From contig JADYZN010000017.1 of NCBI GenBank assembly GCA_020853095.1, forward strand, positions 1-60,628: a DNA stretch of 60,628 nt. Direction: 5' to 3'. Positions within the stretch are counted from its first letter, which is position 1; every line of letters starts with the position of its first letter. Below are positions 39,161 through 47,240 of this stretch, in pieces. The notes under the pieces were generated by a model, which did no database searches, was not told the origin of the DNA, and saw only the letters and a program-made list of their open reading frames with translations. Source of the DNA: Phycisphaerales bacterium (GTDB lineage Bacteria; Planctomycetota; Phycisphaerae; Tepidisphaerales; Tepidisphaeraceae). Both the position numbers and the translations under genes were made by a program.

Positions 39161-40201
39161 CTAGGCTATGCGCCTTCTCCTCATCAACGCCATGCCCGCC
39201 ATACTCAGCAACACCACGCACGAACCCGGCTCAGGGACGCTAGCCATACGAAAACCGCTATTGGCGGTCTCGGTCGCCGGGGCGTAGTCGAGGCGATACG
39301 ACGCCGCGAGGTAGCCCAAGCCGTTGCTCCACGAACCGCCCCGCATACCCCGAGAAGACCCGGAGATCAACGTTTCATTCCACTCCCAGACGTTTCCGTT
39401 CTGGTCGAATGTGCCGTAGTAGCTGGTGGAACCCGTGTACGCTCCCACATCCGTCAGGTAATCCTGCGATGAGTTGAAACTGGTCGATCCCGTGACGGCG
39501 TAGCCGCCGTTGATTCCATTGGCCACGCCATCGTTGTTGATATAATTGGCGCTGTTTGATCCGCCGGCAGGCGCTTGCGAAATCGGGGCCGTGTTGCTCA
39601 GCGTGGCGTAGGTGTAATAGCCGCCACTGCCGCTGTTGAGCGTGGGGTCGTAATAGGCCGCCTTGTACCACTCATCTTCCGTCGGGAGGAAAACTTGAGC
39701 ACCGGCGGCGCGAGACGGGAACGACTGCGTCATGTCATAGACGCCGCTTTCCGTGCCGCCGGAGCCTTGCCCGTTGCTCAGCCAGTTGGTGAACCGGGCG
39801 GCATCGTTCCAGCTCACCCAGATCACCGGTTGATTTCCTTCCCCAGCCTTGACGGTGTATTTCGCCCCGGCGGCATTGCCCGCGGTGTAATTAATGCCTC
39901 CCGTATAGGCGACATACCCCGGATAGTCGCTCATGTAGCCGTTGTATAATGAGTGGGTGTTCGCCCCCGATGGGTCCACCGCGTTGAGGAACTCAACATA
40001 CTGCGCGTTGGTCACCTCGGTCTTGCTGATCTGGTAGGTGTGATCGACCGATCCGTAAAGGCTGCCCGTGGCCGTATCGGCTGCATTGCCCGGATTGCCC
40101 ACCGTCGCCCAGTTAAACGTCACCGTCGCCGAGGCCGACGACACGCCGAACAATAGCCCCGCCGACGCCAGCGCACCGGCCATAATGACAAGATGTCTCA
40201 T
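39161..40201 (-). CDS. PEP-CTERM FGE-like (C-type-lectin fold) protein, DGR variable target
   Basis: A 346-residue exported protein. Residues 1-25 are a signal peptide (cleaved near SASA). The formylglycine-generating-enzyme/SUMF1-type domain covers about 28-321 (YQISKTEVTNAQYVEFLNAV near the start, VWEWNETL and RGMRGGSW at the end). Residues 322-346 are a PEP-CTERM signal (VPEPGS, hydrophobic, RRRR). The copper/thiol cysteines of true FGE are absent near RGGSW, so it is probably a binding protein. Residues 292-315 are the DGR variable region. ATG at 40201 has GGAG upstream; an earlier in-frame ATG at 40255 lacks a signal-peptide start. A palindrome lies in its leader. Known DGR targets often have this fold; PEP-CTERM anchoring of such a target is unusual. 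Confidence 0.88.
   Translation of the reverse strand: MRHLVIMAGALASAGLLFGVSSASATVTFNWATVGNPGNAADTATGSLYGSVDHTYQISKTEVTNAQYVEFLNAVDPSGANTHSLYNGYMSDYPGYVAYTGGINYTAGNAAGAKYTVKAGEGNQPVIWVSWNDAARFTNWLSNGQGSGGTESGVYDMTQSFPSRAAGAQVFLPTEDEWYKAAYYDPTLNSGSGGYYTYATLSNTAPISQAPAGGSNSANYINNDGVANGINGGYAVTGSTSFNSSQDYLTDVGAYTGSTSYYGTFDQNGNVWEWNETLISGSSRGMRGGSWSNGLGYLAASYRLDYAPATETANSGFRMASVPEPGSCVVLLSMAGMALMRRRRIA
39241..39363 (-). repeat. DGR variable repeat (VR)
   Basis: The in-gene partner of the template repeat at 38876-38998. Codon by codon, TR AAC codons appear here as AGC, GGC, TAC, CTC, GAC, ACC and GCC, while GCG GCG TCG, CGC, CCG GCG and GAG are unchanged. Of 25 differences over 123 bp, 19 are at TR adenines. 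The six others lie mostly at the two ends, as expected outside the mutagenised core. Confidence 0.9.
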
Positions 40202-40224
40202 GATCCGCTCCAAAAGAAATGTAA

Positions 40225-40259
40225 TCAACGTCACGTTGACGCCGACTGCGGCCAATATA
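40225..40259 (-). promoter_or_regulatory. -10 box and palindrome before the variable-protein gene
   Basis: On the minus strand TATATT (40259-40254) can act as a -10. Fifteen bases downstream lies the 15-bp palindrome TCAACGT-C-ACGTTGA (40225-40239), ending 23 bp before the ATG. Its position just after the likely transcription start suits a repressor operator. No strong -35 was seen. Confidence 0.4.
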
Positions 40260-40309
40260 CCATCTCCATAAGAAAATATAACCCACTGACAAGTGAAGAG
40301 GTTAATTGG

Positions 40310-40383
40310 GGTCTGCCAGTATTTCTGTCGGCGCGCTGAATTCTATATTCCACCCTCTCTGATACTCGAATAAAGCGGTTCGG
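40310..40383 (-). repeat. right inverted repeat flanking the TR/VR cassette
   Basis: 74 bp whose reverse complement matches 38765-38842. The pair encloses the TR, the variable gene and its promoter in a cassette of about 1.6 kb. Its inner end (GGTCTGCC) also matches the partial copy at 38724-38745. Confidence 0.75.
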
Positions 40384-40394
40384 CCCGTTTTTAT

Positions 40395-40467
40395 CAGTCG
40401 TTGGCGGTATAAAATGGGATGACTTAAACGACTGTATCGGGTATCAGAAATAGCCGAAATAGTCGTT
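40395..40467 (+). promoter_or_regulatory. three-part inverted repeat in the glycogen phosphorylase leader
   Basis: CAGTCGTT (40395-40402), its exact complement AACGACTG (40427-40434) and AGTCGTT (40461-40467) occur in order, so the middle part can pair with either flank. The second pairing extends to an imperfect hairpin over 40427-40467 (15 of 18 bases per arm). TATAAA near 40408 could be a -10 box. The gene starts 33 bp further on. Confidence 0.4.
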
Positions 40468-40499
40468 GTGGGGGCGTGTTGCGTGAAAGGTGTATGAAC

Positions 40500-43067
40500 A
40501 TGGCGGAGATGAACCCGACGATTCGGACTTATCAGGTGTTTCCAGACGTGCCCGAATCGCTCAAACCCCTGTTGGAGCTGGCGCACAACCTGTGGTGGGT
40601 GTGGCATCCGGATGCGGTGGAATTGTTCCGGCGGCTGGATCGGGAACTGTTCGACCAGACCAACCACAACCCGGTCAAAATGCTCGGCCGGATCGATCAG
40701 GCCAAACTGGCGGCCGCCGGCGCGGATGAAGGGTATCTCGCACACCTGAAGCGCGTTTACGAGGCGTTCAAGCAGCACATCAACGAAAACGGCTGGTATC
40801 AGTCCAGCCACCAAGGCGCCGCCAAGATGCTGGTGGCCTATTTCTCGGCCGAGTTCGGGTTGCACGAATCATTGCCGATCTATTCGGGCGGCCTGGGCGT
40901 CCTGGCGGGCGATCACCTGAAAAGCGCCAGCGAGTTGGGATTGCCGCTGGTGGGCGTGGGGCTTTTGTATCGTAATGGATATTTTCAACAGTATCTGTCG
41001 GGCGATGGATGGCAGCAGGAGGCGTATCCGGAGCTTGATTTTTACAATCTTGCGATCGAACCGGTCACGTTCACGGATGGTTCGGAAGTTCGCGTGCGCG
41101 TGGACCTGCCGGACAACGCGGTTTTCTGCAAGGTCTGGAAGGCGAACATCGGGCGGATTTCCCTCTACCTGCTCGACACCAACCTTCAGGACAACGCGCC
41201 GGCCGACCGGGAGATCACCAGCCGGTTGTACGGCGGCGGCACGGAGATGCGCATCAAGCAGGAAATCGTCCTGGGCATCGGCGGCGTCCGGGCGCTGGAG
41301 GCGATGAACGTCTCGCCGACCGTTTTCCACATGAACGAAGGTCACTCCGCATTTTTGGCGCTGGAACGGGCGCGGATGCTGCTGGAAGGTTCCAACCTCA
41401 CGTTCGACGAGGCACGCCAGCAGGTGATGGCGACCAATGTTTTCACCACCCATACGCCCGTGCCGGCGGGAATTGATATGTTTCCGCCGGACCTGATGAT
41501 CAAGTATTTCCGTAACTACGTCCCATCGCTGAAGTTAAGTGAAGAAGGGTTTCTGGCCCTCGGCCGTGAGGATGTGACCAATTCCAAACAGGGATTCTCG
41601 ATGGCCGTGCTGGCGATCCGGCTGGCGGACAGCGTCAATGGCGTCAGTTGGCTGCATGGCGAGGTCTCCCGTCAAATGTGGCACAACATCTGGCCGAACG
41701 TTCCGGACACCGAAGTGCCGATCCACCACGTGACCAACGGCATCCATGTGCGAACGTGGTTGTCGGCCGACATCAATTTCGTGCTGGATCGATATTTAAG
41801 TCACAAGTGGATCACCGACCCGACCGACCACAGCGTTTGGGAAGGGGTGTCGCAGATTCCCGATGAGGAATTGTGGCGGGCACACGAACGCTGCCGCGAA
41901 AAACTGGTGGGCTGGTCGCGCAAGCGGCTGCGAGAGCAATTTTTGAGCCGGGGCGGATCGTACGATGAATTGGCGGCGGCCGATGAGGTGCTGGACCCCG
42001 AAGCGCTGACGATCGGGTTTGCCCGGCGGTTCGCATCGTACAAACGCGGCGCGCTGTTGTTGCGCGACCCGGAACGACTGACCCGTCTGCTGGAAGACAC
42101 CAAGCGGCCGATCCAGTTTATTTTCGCCGGCAAATCCCATCCGGCCGACAACGAAGGGAAGGAATTGATCCGGGCATTGGTTCATTTCGCTCGCAACCCG
42201 GCCGTGCGGCGGCGGATCATCTTCCTTGAAAATTACGACATGAACGTGGCCCGATACCTGGTGCAGGGGGTGGATGTGTGGCTGAACACGCCGCGGCGCG
42301 GCATGGAGGCCTCCGGCACCAGCGGCATGAAGGCGGCCGCCAACGGCGTCCTGAACTGCTCGATTCTGGATGGATGGTGGGTGGAAGGATACGAACCGGA
42401 CCTGGGCTGGGCGATCGGCCGGGGCGAGACGTACGCCGATGGCAACGTGCAGGATCAGGTGGAGAGCCAGACGCTGTACGACATCCTGGAAAAACAGATC
42501 ATCCCGCTGTTTTATCAGCGCGGGGTGGACAACATCCCGCGGGAATGGATCGCGCGGATGAAAAACTGCATGCGCCGACTGGCGCCGGTCTTCAACACCA
42601 ACCGGATGGTGCGGGAATATGCCGACCGGTTTTACGTTCCGGCCAATCTGCGCGGGACGACGTTGCAGACCGACGGGCTGAAGCGTTCGATCGAATTGGC
42701 GCACGCCAAGGACCGGCTGCGGCATCGCTGGGGCGGCATCCGCATCGTCGGCGTGCATTCCAGCGGCAACGGCCACTTCAAGGTGGGCGAAAACATGCAG
42801 GTTGAGGCGTTGGTGGACCTTCCGGAAGTCGATCCTGGCGAAATCAAGGTGCAGTTGTACGCCGGCGCGATCAACGCCAGCGGCAGGATCGATCAGCCGC
42901 AGGTGATGACGATGACGCATTCCAAGGAAATGGCGCCCAATCGTCACCTGTTCATCGGCCGGATCGACTGCAAAACCAGCGGCCGTCAGGGATACGCCGT
43001 GCGCGTGGTCCCCGGCCTGGAAGACCTGGCGACCCCCTTTGAGCCGGGAATGATTTTGTGGAATTAA
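40500..43067 (+). CDS. glgP: glycogen/alpha-glucan phosphorylase (GT35)
   Basis: Releases glucose 1-phosphate from alpha-1,4-glucan with pyridoxal phosphate. The 855-residue protein starts with the short-form N terminus (VFPDVPESLKPLLELAHNLWW), as in TIGR02094 phosphorylases of Thermotoga and actinobacteria. It has AEFGLHESLPIYSGGLGVLAGDH split over the active-site rim, FHMNEGHSAFLALE, VTNGIHVRTW and the PLP-lysine region ASGTSGMKAAANG near residue 610. ATG at 40500 gives the best SD spacing (AAAGG nine bases upstream); ATG at 40494 is also possible. It probably mobilises stored glucan. It is convergent with the DUF4838 gene 13 bp away. Confidence 0.94.
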   Translation: MAEMNPTIRTYQVFPDVPESLKPLLELAHNLWWVWHPDAVELFRRLDRELFDQTNHNPVKMLGRIDQAKLAAAGADEGYLAHLKRVYEAFKQHINENGWYQSSHQGAAKMLVAYFSAEFGLHESLPIYSGGLGVLAGDHLKSASELGLPLVGVGLLYRNGYFQQYLSGDGWQQEAYPELDFYNLAIEPVTFTDGSEVRVRVDLPDNAVFCKVWKANIGRISLYLLDTNLQDNAPADREITSRLYGGGTEMRIKQEIVLGIGGVRALEAMNVSPTVFHMNEGHSAFLALERARMLLEGSNLTFDEARQQVMATNVFTTHTPVPAGIDMFPPDLMIKYFRNYVPSLKLSEEGFLALGREDVTNSKQGFSMAVLAIRLADSVNGVSWLHGEVSRQMWHNIWPNVPDTEVPIHHVTNGIHVRTWLSADINFVLDRYLSHKWITDPTDHSVWEGVSQIPDEELWRAHERCREKLVGWSRKRLREQFLSRGGSYDELAAADEVLDPEALTIGFARRFASYKRGALLLRDPERLTRLLEDTKRPIQFIFAGKSHPADNEGKELIRALVHFARNPAVRRRIIFLENYDMNVARYLVQGVDVWLNTPRRGMEASGTSGMKAAANGVLNCSILDGWWVEGYEPDLGWAIGRGETYADGNVQDQVESQTLYDILEKQIIPLFYQRGVDNIPREWIARMKNCMRRLAPVFNTNRMVREYADRFYVPANLRGTTLQTDGLKRSIELAHAKDRLRHRWGGIRIVGVHSSGNGHFKVGENMQVEALVDLPEVDPGEIKVQLYAGAINASGRIDQPQVMTMTHSKEMAPNRHLFIGRIDCKTSGRQGYAVRVVPGLEDLATPFEPGMILWN

Positions 43068-43080
43068 GCGATTGACCGCC

Positions 43081-45393
43081 TCATTCCACCATCGCATCGA
43101 CGGTGCATCCCGTCAGTGCGATGGTGGGATCGTGGTATTGGTTCAGCAGACGGAATTTCAGCCGGATCGTGCCGCCATCCTTGAGCACTTCGGCCGGGAC
43201 CTCCACGCCCTGTCCCATCTGCGCCAAATCGGTCGTCAACTCTTTTTCCCGCCCATCGCCCGACACCACCGACAACGACCCGGAAAATCGTTCCGGGTTG
43301 ACAATGTCCCATCGCACGCTGGCGGAGGTGATTTGGTGCCCTTGTTGCGCCTTCAACGGAAGATCCATTTCCCCGGAACCGTTCACCGGCAGGTCATATC
43401 CCCACAGGCCCTTTCGAAAACCTGTGATGGTCGCGAAGAACTTGATCCCGCCGCCATACATGAAACCGGAAGAATACCTCTGTTTGCCGGCCGGCAACGC
43501 CCCCAAATCCGGCTCCAATGAGCGGCGCACCATCCCGATCCCCAATTCCCCCACGGTTCGATCAAATGCGTACCGCCCAAGGTCCGTCTGTGAAAACCGA
43601 TCCACCTCATCCACCAACCCCAGGATTTTCACCCGATCCGCCGATCCCCGCCCCTGTGTAAACAGCCGCATCGCCTCGGCGAATTTGGCGCTGTATTTCC
43701 ACGCCTGCGTGACCAGCTCCGCCCGCCAGCGCGTGTCCGGGTCCATCCGGTCCATCAGCGCCTCGACGCGCTGCATGTAACCATCGCACTTGCCGATCAC
43801 CTCCGGCGTCAGCACGTTTGGAATCTCCACCACATCCCCCACGACATACCCCTGCCGATCCATCGCATCCTGCAACGTCTTGTAATACGCCTCCATCGGC
43901 ACCGCCGCCGGCCCGAACCCGACCCGGCAGTAATCCTTGACCTCCGCCGCCACGTCCAGCTTCGGGTTCCAGATCAGCCTGGGAAACAGCCAGTACGTCA
44001 GCCCCTGCGTCCCCCAGCTTGGGTGCGTCTCGCTGCAGAACATGTAAAACTTCGGGTCATCGCACATCGCCGGAATGTCGGTCGCCAGCTCCGTCGTGAT
44101 CGGCCAGGGGGTGAACCAACTGTAATGGCCGTAATAGGTATACACGCCCAGCCCATCCGATATTTTGGACCAGCCGGCCCACGCATCCCGAAACTTGCGA
44201 TTCACATCCGAAAACAGCGGGTGGGCGTGATTGACCCCAAACGAATACGCGGCCGTCCACGCCGTCAGGATCGGAATGACACCCTTCGCCGGCTTCACGT
44301 GATCCGGCAACGTCGAATAGTTGTCATAGGCGTAAAAGACAACCCGCACCTGCGGATAAACCTTGTGCAGGTCCTCCGCCACGAGGTTGGCGTAATTCAA
44401 CACCAGCGAAGTGGCCGAGCCATCCTTGTCGATCAACTTTACGCAGTTGTCGCACTGACACATCGCCTTCCAATCATTCGGCGAGACAAAGGCATCGATC
44501 CGATCCACCGATGCCCCCGCGTCGATATGCCGTTTGATTATGGCAATCAGATTCCTGGCAAATTCCGCGGCCCCCTCCTTGTTGGTGAAACAGACCTGCC
44601 ATCTGCCCGATCCATCCTGCCGTTTCCCATCGATCAGGTTGAACCATTCCGGATGTTCCTTGAAATATTTTTCCGGCGGCAAAAAGTACATGTACGAATG
44701 CCCGGCCCCTTCGATCAAATAATTGTCCTTTATGCCGCCAAACGACTGGTTCCAGTTCATCCGCATCCGCAGCGAGAAGAGGGTCCCGGCATCCATCCCA
44801 TGCTCCTGGGCGGAAGTGGCCGGAACGCTGTATTTTTGACCCGGAGGATACAGGTAATAACCGCCGCGCACCGCCACCCTGGGCGATTCGATCTGATGCG
44901 ATGTTGCGATCTCAATCGTCCCCTTTTGCGGCACATATGTCCCATGCACCCCCGGCATCAGAAACCGCACCCCCTGATCTTCCAGCCATTGCCACGCCGC
45001 CCAGATCGTCGAATCCTCCGACCGCCCCACCAGCGACAATCGCTCCCCATCGCCCACCACCGCGAAGGCGTCGATGGTGTCGGGATGTTTCTGATTCAAT
45101 TCATCAATGATCGCCTGATTTTGCGGCTGATGCCCCACGAAAATCGCCGGCCCCTCCCCACCCTCACCCCCCTCGGCCGCCTTGACGATCGGCAACGTCG
45201 CCCCGCTCATCTTCTGGACAAATGTCTGAATCTCCTCGGCCGCGAACATCTCCCCTTTGCTCGCCTGATCCGGCACCACGATCTTCCCGGCCACCTTCCC
45301 ATCCTTCACCAGCACCGCCGCGCCCCGCGCCATCGAGCCGATCCCCATCAACAGACTGCCAGACAGCAGAATCCGAGCCAATACGTTCATCAT
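43081..45393 (-). CDS. DUF4838 domain protein, exported, second copy
   Basis: A 770-residue exported protein with a signal peptide (residues 1-24, ARGAA region) and the same layout as the protein at 15544-17868: an alpha-glucuronidase-N-like domain (SLVGRSEDSTIWAAWQWLED), a DUF4838 barrel with the CQCDNC motif (CQCDPC in the other copy) and EHPEWFNLIDGKRQ, then helical and beta-rich C-terminal parts. The two are paralogs with low similarity outside these parts. It ends the LacI-PEP-CTERM-pseudopilin row. Activity is unknown; a glycan-degrading role is inferred from context. Confidence 0.8.
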   Translation of the reverse strand: MMNVLARILLSGSLLMGIGSMARGAAVLVKDGKVAGKIVVPDQASKGEMFAAEEIQTFVQKMSGATLPIVKAAEGGEGGEGPAIFVGHQPQNQAIIDELNQKHPDTIDAFAVVGDGERLSLVGRSEDSTIWAAWQWLEDQGVRFLMPGVHGTYVPQKGTIEIATSHQIESPRVAVRGGYYLYPPGQKYSVPATSAQEHGMDAGTLFSLRMRMNWNQSFGGIKDNYLIEGAGHSYMYFLPPEKYFKEHPEWFNLIDGKRQDGSGRWQVCFTNKEGAAEFARNLIAIIKRHIDAGASVDRIDAFVSPNDWKAMCQCDNCVKLIDKDGSATSLVLNYANLVAEDLHKVYPQVRVVFYAYDNYSTLPDHVKPAKGVIPILTAWTAAYSFGVNHAHPLFSDVNRKFRDAWAGWSKISDGLGVYTYYGHYSWFTPWPITTELATDIPAMCDDPKFYMFCSETHPSWGTQGLTYWLFPRLIWNPKLDVAAEVKDYCRVGFGPAAVPMEAYYKTLQDAMDRQGYVVGDVVEIPNVLTPEVIGKCDGYMQRVEALMDRMDPDTRWRAELVTQAWKYSAKFAEAMRLFTQGRGSADRVKILGLVDEVDRFSQTDLGRYAFDRTVGELGIGMVRRSLEPDLGALPAGKQRYSSGFMYGGGIKFFATITGFRKGLWGYDLPVNGSGEMDLPLKAQQGHQITSASVRWDIVNPERFSGSLSVVSGDGREKELTTDLAQMGQGVEVPAEVLKDGGTIRLKFRLLNQYHDPTIALTGCTVDAMVE

Positions 45394-45480
45394 TTCTCCT
45401 TGTCATCGGTGCGCGGAATGTTCCGCCCTTTTTCTGTCATTGATACCCGGTTGCTTATGACCGGTTGCCGGTCCGCCGGT

Positions 45481-46248
45481 TTATTTTCCTCTGTCGATTG
45501 AAATCCAGAACAACATCTGGTTTCCAGTAATGTTCCACATATCCGGCGGGGCGTTCAGGTTGATCCACGATGGCCTGGCCACGGCCGACACGTGCCCATC
45601 GCCGAACAACACCGGGTAGCGGTCGATCTTGGGATGGTTCATCAATATGGGCTTCCAGGCAGTTGGGGCATACAAGAAAAAGCATGAGACCAGCGCCCGG
45701 TTTTTCAGACTCGTCAGCGTCTTGCCGGGCATTCCCAGCGGATCATTATTGGTGGGCGCACCCCACTGATCGCCGTTGGGCTGAGCCCAACCCCGCAGGC
45801 AATAGGAACCAAAGACATTGTACGTCGAGGGGTCGGGAAGGTCGGCGGGCAGGTTGTTAAAATCAAACTGGAGGTAGCCGCTGTTGGCCTCATCTTCCGG
45901 GCAGAAGAAGATTCCTTTGTTTTTCAGGTAGGGATAGACCCGTCCAATCCCTTGCCAGCCCGGCGTACCGGGAATCCAGCTTCCGTACGCCTGCCAAAGA
46001 ACATTGGTCGACCAGTTGCCGCTGTCGGCACTGGGGCTTCCGTTCTGCAACCTCGGCCAGACCCCCTTCCAGTCGTTGGCGTACATGATGACGCCCAGGC
46101 CGATCTGCCGCAGGTTGCTCTGACATTGAACCAGTTTGGCCTGCTGGCGGGCCTTGTTCAACGCCGGCAGAAGGATACTGATCAAAAGAGCTATAATGCC
46201 GATGACGACCAGCAGTTCCACGAGCGTAAACGCCTTTTTGTTTCTCAT
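45481..46248 (-). CDS. pseudopilin-like protein (GFTLVELL-type)
   Basis: A 255-residue protein with class III pilin leader [15 protein letters not shown]: here the residue before Phe is Ala rather than the usual Gly. A long hydrophobic helix follows ([19 protein letters not shown]) and the head region ends in [13 protein letters not shown], the H-X9-DG-like feature. Paralog of the 17891-18676 protein. AGGAG precedes the ATG. It lies 87 bp upstream of the second DUF4838 gene, repeating the same gene order as at the first locus, and 110 bp after the LamG PEP-CTERM gene. Confidence 0.85.
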   Translation of the reverse strand: MRNKKAFTLVELLVVIGIIALLISILLPALNKARQQAKLVQCQSNLRQIGLGVIMYANDWKGVWPRLQNGSPSADSGNWSTNVLWQAYGSWIPGTPGWQGIGRVYPYLKNKGIFFCPEDEANSGYLQFDFNNLPADLPDPSTYNVFGSYCLRGWAQPNGDQWGAPTNNDPLGMPGKTLTSLKNRALVSCFFLYAPTAWKPILMNHPKIDRYPVLFGDGHVSAVARPSWINLNAPPDMWNITGNQMLFWISIDRGK

Positions 46249-46303
46249 GCCTACTCCTCATCAGCGTCGATTCCATCAATCGATCCATCATCGGGTCGGC
46301 CAT

Positions 46304-46341
46304 CCTCACGGGTCGATTACCATGGCAATCGACCCGTGAGG
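46304..46341. repeat. perfect 15-bp inverted repeat between PEP-CTERM and pseudopilin genes
   Basis: CCTCACGGGTCGATT (46304-46318) and its exact complement (46327-46341) enclose an 8-nt loop holding CCATGG. The stem is long and perfect, yet no T-run follows on either strand. It lies 18 bp downstream of the LamG PEP-CTERM stop codon and 56 bp before the pseudopilin start. It could protect the upstream message or attenuate readthrough. Confidence 0.6.
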
Positions 46342-46358
46342 CGCCGTTACGATCCGGT

Positions 46359-47171
46359 TTACGCCTTTCGCCGGCGCACCAGCATCAGCCCGCCCAGGCC
46401 CACCAGCATCAATGATGCCGGCTCCGGAACCGGCGGCGTGAACGAGGCATGGTATCCTAGCTCCGCATCGCTCAGCGCGGAGGTGGAGATGCGGATGTCA
46501 TCGTATCGAGCGGTTCCGGCATTCCAGTCATTGTTGGCTACCCATCCGTTGGACAGAGCCGTCGGCAATGACACGTTCGGGTTGGCAGTGCCGACCGAGG
46601 TCAACGTGGGATGATTGGAATTTTTGATGTACAGCGTCAGTGGCCCGGCGTTATACACCATCGCCAGGTAATTCCACTCATTGAGCACCAACGCATCCGA
46701 GCTGGTCACCGCGCTTCCGCTGCCGTTATATATCCGGGCGTAGGCTTTTCCATCCTGGAGCATGGATAATTGATATACGCCCGTGCCTGACTCGGTGCTC
46801 GCGAGATACACCAACGCGGTCGAATTACTCCCATACGATGTGGGGTAAATCCACCCCTCGATCGTCAGTTTGCTCTGCCCGCCGTTGTTCAGGTTGATCG
46901 TATTCAGATTGGCGATGGTGCTGAAGGTGCTCGTGCCGATGTTGATGCTGTCATTTCCCGTTTGATTGCTGAACGGGTTGGTGTCCGTCGTCAGCGTCAT
47001 CGCTTTGTTGAACGTGATGTCATGGTTGTTGCCGCTGATGTCGGCGACGGTCTTGTCGCTGTTGGTCAACGCATCGAAATTGTACTGCGCGATCGTGGCG
47101 GCGCCGGCCGTCATACCCGCGCCCATGACCAGCATCGCCGAACCTAAAACCAATAAACTTCGCTTGCTCAT
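46359..47171 (-). CDS. LamG-type PEP-CTERM exported protein
   Basis: A 270-residue secreted protein with a signal peptide (about residues 1-24, TAGAATIA), a concanavalin/LamG-like beta-sandwich (about 25-240; LTIEGWIYPTS, LVLNEWNYLAMVY, YDDIRISTSALSDAEL) and the C-terminal PEP-CTERM signal VPEPAS with RRRKA tail. Such domains bind sugars. AGGAGG lies 9 bases before the ATG. It follows the LacI regulator by 69 bp and shares its transcript direction; the last genes of this row are a pseudopilin and DUF4838. Confidence 0.88.
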   Translation of the reverse strand: MSKRSLLVLGSAMLVMGAGMTAGAATIAQYNFDALTNSDKTVADISGNNHDITFNKAMTLTTDTNPFSNQTGNDSINIGTSTFSTIANLNTINLNNGGQSKLTIEGWIYPTSYGSNSTALVYLASTESGTGVYQLSMLQDGKAYARIYNGSGSAVTSSDALVLNEWNYLAMVYNAGPLTLYIKNSNHPTLTSVGTANPNVSLPTALSNGWVANNDWNAGTARYDDIRISTSALSDAELGYHASFTPPVPEPASLMLVGLGGLMLVRRRKA

Positions 47172-47240
47172 GATAGAACCTCCTGAAAAATGAAATAAAT
47201 TACAAATACCGTTGAACTTAACTCCAAGGCGTTAAACGAC

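Noticed and set aside
38868-39221. 117-codon frame on the minus strand that includes the template repeat, as a truncated FGE gene
   Set aside because: Only the TR part reads like an FGE end. The upstream part has no domain, signal or Shine-Dalgarno, and the difference pattern from the VR (adenine-only in the core) fits a template rather than gene decay.
40302-40865. 187-codon minus-strand frame as the missing Avd or reverse transcriptase
   Set aside because: It is antisense to glycogen phosphorylase and lacks RT or Avd features.
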